Position numbers and translations under genes: made by a program
Shown: positions 6,926 to 9,560 of the stretch, piece after piece
Layout of the letters: each line of letters starts with the position of its first letter
Position numbering within the stretch: the stretch's first letter is position 1
Source: JBQQPY01 sp052258065
Lineage (GTDB): Bacteria; Pseudomonadota; Gammaproteobacteria; Enterobacterales; Enterobacteriaceae
NCBI GenBank assembly: GCA_052258065.1
Contig: JBQQPY010000004.1
Span: 1-9,560, forward strand
Direction of reading: 5' to 3'
Length of the DNA: 9,560 nucleotides
Notes under the pieces: model-generated
Seen by the model: only the letters and a program-made list of their open reading frames with translations
Databases searched by the model: none
What the model was told of the DNA's origin: nothing

Positions 6926-7837
6926 TTAGGGAGTGTCTGGAGGTGGGGCTGTAGACGCGGCTAGCTTGCGCAGGGAATAGTAACGCTGGTCGACCAGACG
7001 CCGCAGGCCCTGGTGGCCTATCGCTTCTAGCTCGTCATTGCTGTGCAGCTTCACCAGGTTATTCATGATAGAATGCCGTGCTTGCGACGGCTGCATCTCA
7101 TTAATCTTGCACGCAAGACGGCGCTGCTTGTTAAAGACCCTTCTCTTTAGACGGTAATCAAACGCTTTCTTGATGTGATTTTCTTTGGCGCGCCTCCGGG
7201 CTTCGCTCAGAGTTATAGGACCTTCACTTTTCGCCCGCAGCTTCTGGTTCTCCCACGCCAACTGCTGGTTCTGAGCTGCCAGAAATTTGCCTACCTCGTA
7301 ATTGATAAGTACAAAGAACAGCTCAGTAACCCAGATAATCTTAGGGATATAGGAATGGGTAGTGTCGTCCCAGACCCTTTCGCATTTGATGGCACCCAGC
7401 TCTTCCAGAGTCGTCAGCGCTCTGCTGGCGCGTGAAATGCTCTTTTTAGCTCGGCTCCCTGTTGACAGGCCACACCAGTCTGACAGCTGCTCTACACTGG
7501 CCTCTACCTTAGCAGAGACGATATTCAGCCGGTCTGCCATCGCTACCATCAGCGCGTTAACCGCCCGTGCCCGGTGGGCGTTCATCCGTTTCATAAATGG
7601 TTTTTTCAGGCCGGTTTTCAGGTCAAGGCGTGGCGTGGTGTACCAGGCTTCATGCCGGGAAGGATTGCTGTCCTGAGCCATCTTGACGAGAACTTTCAAT
7701 ATCGCAGGCTTGACTGCATCCGCTTTCAGCTGCTGATAGCGCGGATAAGGATTACTGACATAGCAGTCACGGATAGTGTTGTGGAGGATCTTTTTAGTCG
7801 TGCAAGAGGAAAACTGTTTAGCCACTGCTTCCTGCAT
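6926..7837 (-). CDS. repA: Replication initiator RepA, intact right copy
   Basis: Full-length initiator of 303 residues, comparable to R1 RepA (285) and somewhat shorter than the IncI/IncL-M Rep proteins (about 340-350). The N-terminus (residues 11-35, TTKKILHNTIRDCYVSNPYP) and the block RDLKTG-like LDLKTGLKKPF, NAHRARAVNALMV (71-98) resemble the IncI/IncL-M branch more than R1. A helix-turn-helix region lies at about 114-149, and a block TELFFVLI (171-178) and a basic SEARRRAKENHIKKAF tract (211-226) follow. The C-terminus (DELEAIGHQGLRRL, then RYYSLRKLA and a proline-rich tail) is present only in this copy. Start, leader overlap and pseudoknot spacing equal those of the left arm. It should bind oriR at 6538-6763 in cis and recruit host replication proteins. 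Confidence 0.9.
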   Translation of the reverse strand: MQEAVAKQFSSCTTKKILHNTIRDCYVSNPYPRYQQLKADAVKPAILKVLVKMAQDSNPSRHEAWYTTPRLDLKTGLKKPFMKRMNAHRARAVNALMVAMADRLNIVSAKVEASVEQLSDWCGLSTGSRAKKSISRASRALTTLEELGAIKCERVWDDTTHSYIPKIIWVTELFFVLINYEVGKFLAAQNQQLAWENQKLRAKSEGPITLSEARRRAKENHIKKAFDYRLKRRVFNKQRRLACKINEMQPSQARHSIMNNLVKLHSNDELEAIGHQGLRRLVDQRYYSLRKLAASTAPPPDTP

Positions 7838-7892
7838 TTATGGCAGAGCAGAGGGTGGAAGTGTCTTCTAACACTTGAAAGCTAATCTTCAT
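7818..7892 (-). CDS. RepA leader peptide, right copy
   Basis: Identical 24-codon leader peptide for the intact repA, overlapping its start by 20 nt. It has the same weak ribosome binding site and the same hairpins, so control is expected to be the same as in the left arm. Confidence 0.7.
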   Translation of the reverse strand: MKISFQVLEDTSTLCSAINAGSSG

Positions 7893-7910
7893 TGGGCTAG
7901 TATTCTTCTT

Positions 7911-7982
7911 GAATACGTGCTCTAACGATTCGCAATACCCTGATAGATACCTCTGCCAAGATGAACCTATCGGGGTTTTTTG
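7911..7982 (+). ncRNA. Antisense copy-number control RNA, right copy
   Basis: The promoter is TTGAAA (7875-7880), 17 nt, TAGTAT (7898-7903), with a start near 7911 and an intrinsic terminator ending in six T at about 7982. The sequence is identical to the left copy, so each RNA can act on both repA mRNAs; two copies would double the dose of the inhibitor. Confidence 0.85.
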
Positions 7983-8086
7983 CGTTCTGAGGCCAGGAAA
8001 AGCTTTTTCTCTGACGCCAGGCACCTGCTCACTTTAGGGGAGCGGCCTGAACAGCGGGCTTACCCGCGCACTATCACACGATAGCG

Positions 8087-8116
8087 AAAAGCCCGCAGAC
8101 TAGCAAGCGGGCTTTT
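8087..8116. terminator. Bidirectional terminator, right copy
   Basis: Mirror copy of the GCCCGC/GCGGGC hairpin flanked by A and T runs at 4582-4611, separating the right repA leader from the small gene and the recombinase. Confidence 0.75.
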
Positions 8117-8783
8117 TATTTTGGTGCGCCGGGCATGGAGTGCGTAGTGCCTTGACAGGCGCTATCCGTTGACTGTGGTAATCAATGGGCTACTGGGAAG
8201 AGAAAGTCCTCTGCATACCCGGTGAGGGAAAACGCTAGCTGAACGGCTAAAGTGCTTAACACAAGGGGGATCTGAAGGAAGCCAAAAGCAAAATGCTGAC
8301 CTGACCAACAGGAAGCGGTTTAGTCGGCGCAGCGGCGTCAGGCGTCCAGTATCTTCAAAGCCCTATACTCACACAGAACACTGTAACGTATAACCGACTG
8401 CCATAAGCAGAAAAGTCGCGCGCATTACCCTGGGAAGTCTGTTGTTCTGCCACAGGGTTGCTGATATTGTAAGAGGTTAACATAGAATAGCAGAAGTTAG
8501 CCGATTCCGTAGTAGTGCTGGTTGACCGATAGCATAAAGGGCTGACATAATTAACCGTGATGAAGATATTGATATTCAATAAAGATTAATAAAGCACAAG
8601 CGCAGACAAAGGCGGCCAGCGGCGGAGACGGCCAACGGTATCTGTTAATATCGCGGGCGAGTTCTGAAGTCGACACGGCGGGTCAGTAGGCAAACGAAAG
8701 CATACATGCCGTTTACTAGGCATTCCAGTAGAAGAACCTCGAAAATGACGAGTAAATCTAACTCCTTGTTTTAATGCAGCGAC
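8117..8783. other. Intergenic region, right copy
   Basis: Inverted copy of 3927-4581 with no recognised gene. The two copies are almost unchanged even in parts without a coding frame, which points to a recent duplication, active conversion between arms, or a shared assembly source rather than selection on a protein. Confidence 0.4.
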
Positions 8784-9146
8784 TTATTGCTGGTTTGTTC
8801 CAGTATGCTCTCTAGGAGACTCAATGGCAAGTGACCGCTTCACCAATGTTAGTAGTTGCGGGGCGACGTTCCAGCGATTACCATTCTCAGTATGAACTGA
8901 GACCGATTTTTTATTCAGTCGTATTAGGACGCCCGTAATTTCACGCTCGTCAGTCTGGAAACGCACTATATCCCCGGGGCGAAAGTCAGCCATGCTTTGC
9001 ATTGTTCGCTGACGCTGTAATATGTTGAGGCGCTTAACAATGCGATCATGTAGCGTTTTTAGTGCTACTTCAGGCATTTCATCAACCAACTCATCAACAT
9101 TAATCACTTGGTGGTGACTTTCGGCGCCTTGCTTTTGTCTCTTCAT
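8784..9146 (-). CDS. Small SH3/KOW-like protein, right copy
   Basis: A 120-residue version of the protein at 3552-3926. The first 110 residues are the same, including the beta-rich FRPGD domain; one extra C near 8815 then shifts the frame and replaces LESILEQTSNKSLH by PREHTGTNQQ. The leader has also lost three bases, removing the AGGGA ribosome binding site present on the left, so expression may be reduced. Which C-terminus is ancestral cannot be decided here. Confidence 0.65.
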   Translation of the reverse strand: MKRQKQGAESHHQVINVDELVDEMPEVALKTLHDRIVKRLNILQRQRTMQSMADFRPGDIVRFQTDEREITGVLIRLNKKSVSVHTENGNRWNVAPQLLTLVKRSLAIESPREHTGTNQQ

Positions 9147-9150
9147 GTTA

Positions 9151-9560
9151 TTATGAATTTCGCATTTGTCTATTAATACGACCCCTATGTTGTTGAAGGT
9201 AATGAAAAAAGGTTCTTCTGACCAACACCCGTCAGTTCACAAACTTTACTAGCAGTTTTTTCTTGAGTTTCGTATAAAATTCTGGCATGCTCTAATTTTT
9301 CAGGATCAGTGCGTGGACGACCGCCGCTTTTACCTGGCTTTGGCTGAAGTTTCCCGGCAGCGCGGCTGTTCAGCTTGCTCTGCCCTGATTCCAGGAATGA
9401 CCCCATCATGGATAAAAACCCACGCCCCGTTGCTGTAGTGTCGGATATTTTCCTCAGCGAGATTAAACTAATTTTCCTCATCTCCAGTTGTTGGGTTGTT
9501 TGCAGCATATCAAGCAATGAGCGTGTCATTCGACTCAGTTCAGTCACGACCAAGCTGTCA
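9151..9560 (-). pseudogene. Serine recombinase, right copy, partial and frameshifted
   Basis: Counterpart of the left recombinase from about residue 54 onward; the N-terminal part with the catalytic serine lies outside the window. The arginine pair motif ELSRMTRS and the helix-turn-helix region are readable. There are many small indels: ENIDTTTATG on the left becomes KISDTTATG, the E-helix part (left residues 108-130) is divergent, and the C-terminus is shifted after GVG, ending early (LFSLPSTT). Mutations are dense here but nearly absent in the inner arm, which suggests either decay or low sequence quality at a contig end. Confidence 0.75.

Larger units (their letters stand above)
6538..9560 (-). 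repeat. Right arm of the 3-kb inverted repeat
   Basis: Inverted copy of 3127-6131, running to the window edge. It keeps the intact repA, a shorter poly-T (seven) in the origin, one base less near 8740 and one base more near 8815. It accumulates many indels and a divergent patch of about 35 bp at 9355-9400 within the recombinase gene. Confidence 0.95.

Noticed and set aside
1..9560. CRISPR array, tRNA or rRNA genes, insertion sequence ends
   Set aside because: No regularly spaced direct repeats, no cloverleaf-like segment, and no transposase or terminal inverted repeats with target duplication were seen; the only large repeat is the inverted rep module.

Overview
The window looks like part of a plasmid (or plasmid-derived contig) from a gammaproteobacterium of the order Enterobacterales. 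The evidence is a RepA of the IncFII/IncI/IncL-M superfamily with its antisense-RNA and leader-peptide control region, a consensus DnaA box at the matching distance downstream, and a plasmid-type serine recombinase. The low coding density and decayed reading frames in the first 2.8 kb would fit a host-restricted symbiont such as a Sodalis-like insect symbiont. That is inference; no gene here fixes the species.

Layout. (1) Positions 1 to about 2800 are AT-rich with no intact gene. They hold a decayed reading frame on the + strand (98-448) and a longer one on the - strand (1535-2266, perhaps reaching 2760). (2) From 2801 to 6131 there is a replication module on the + strand: a 30-bp palindrome, a recombinase promoter, a serine recombinase with an N-terminal frameshift, a small SH3/KOW-like protein, a 0.65-kb stretch without a recognised gene, a strong terminator, the antisense RNA, a 24-codon leader peptide, repA, and a CIS/oriR segment with a DnaA box. 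(3) Positions 6132-6537 are a unique centre with a small hydrophobic reading frame. (4) Positions 6538-9560 are the same module in inverted order, cut by the window edge inside the recombinase gene. The window is therefore a giant inverted repeat (arms of about 3.0 kb, centre of about 0.4 kb) with two convergent rep genes whose origins face each other.

The arms are nearly identical from the rep control region to the origin but differ where it matters. The left repA has lost 31 bp and is frameshifted near its C-terminus, while the right repA is intact (303 codons). The 3' end of the small gene differs by a 1-base indel. The right recombinase copy carries many indels near the window end.

Working model: each repA is controlled as in IncB/IncI/IncL-M plasmids. 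A short antisense RNA pairs with a hairpin in the repA leader. The hairpin loop can also pair, over 8 perfect bases, with a site ending 3 nt before the repA start codon (a pseudoknot), and translation of the overlapping leader peptide is expected to open the structure. RepA would then act in cis through the 162-bp spacer on the adjacent oriR. The recombinase probably resolves multimers or inverts DNA. The inverted duplication could be a real rearrangement or an assembly product, and I cannot decide between these from sequence alone.
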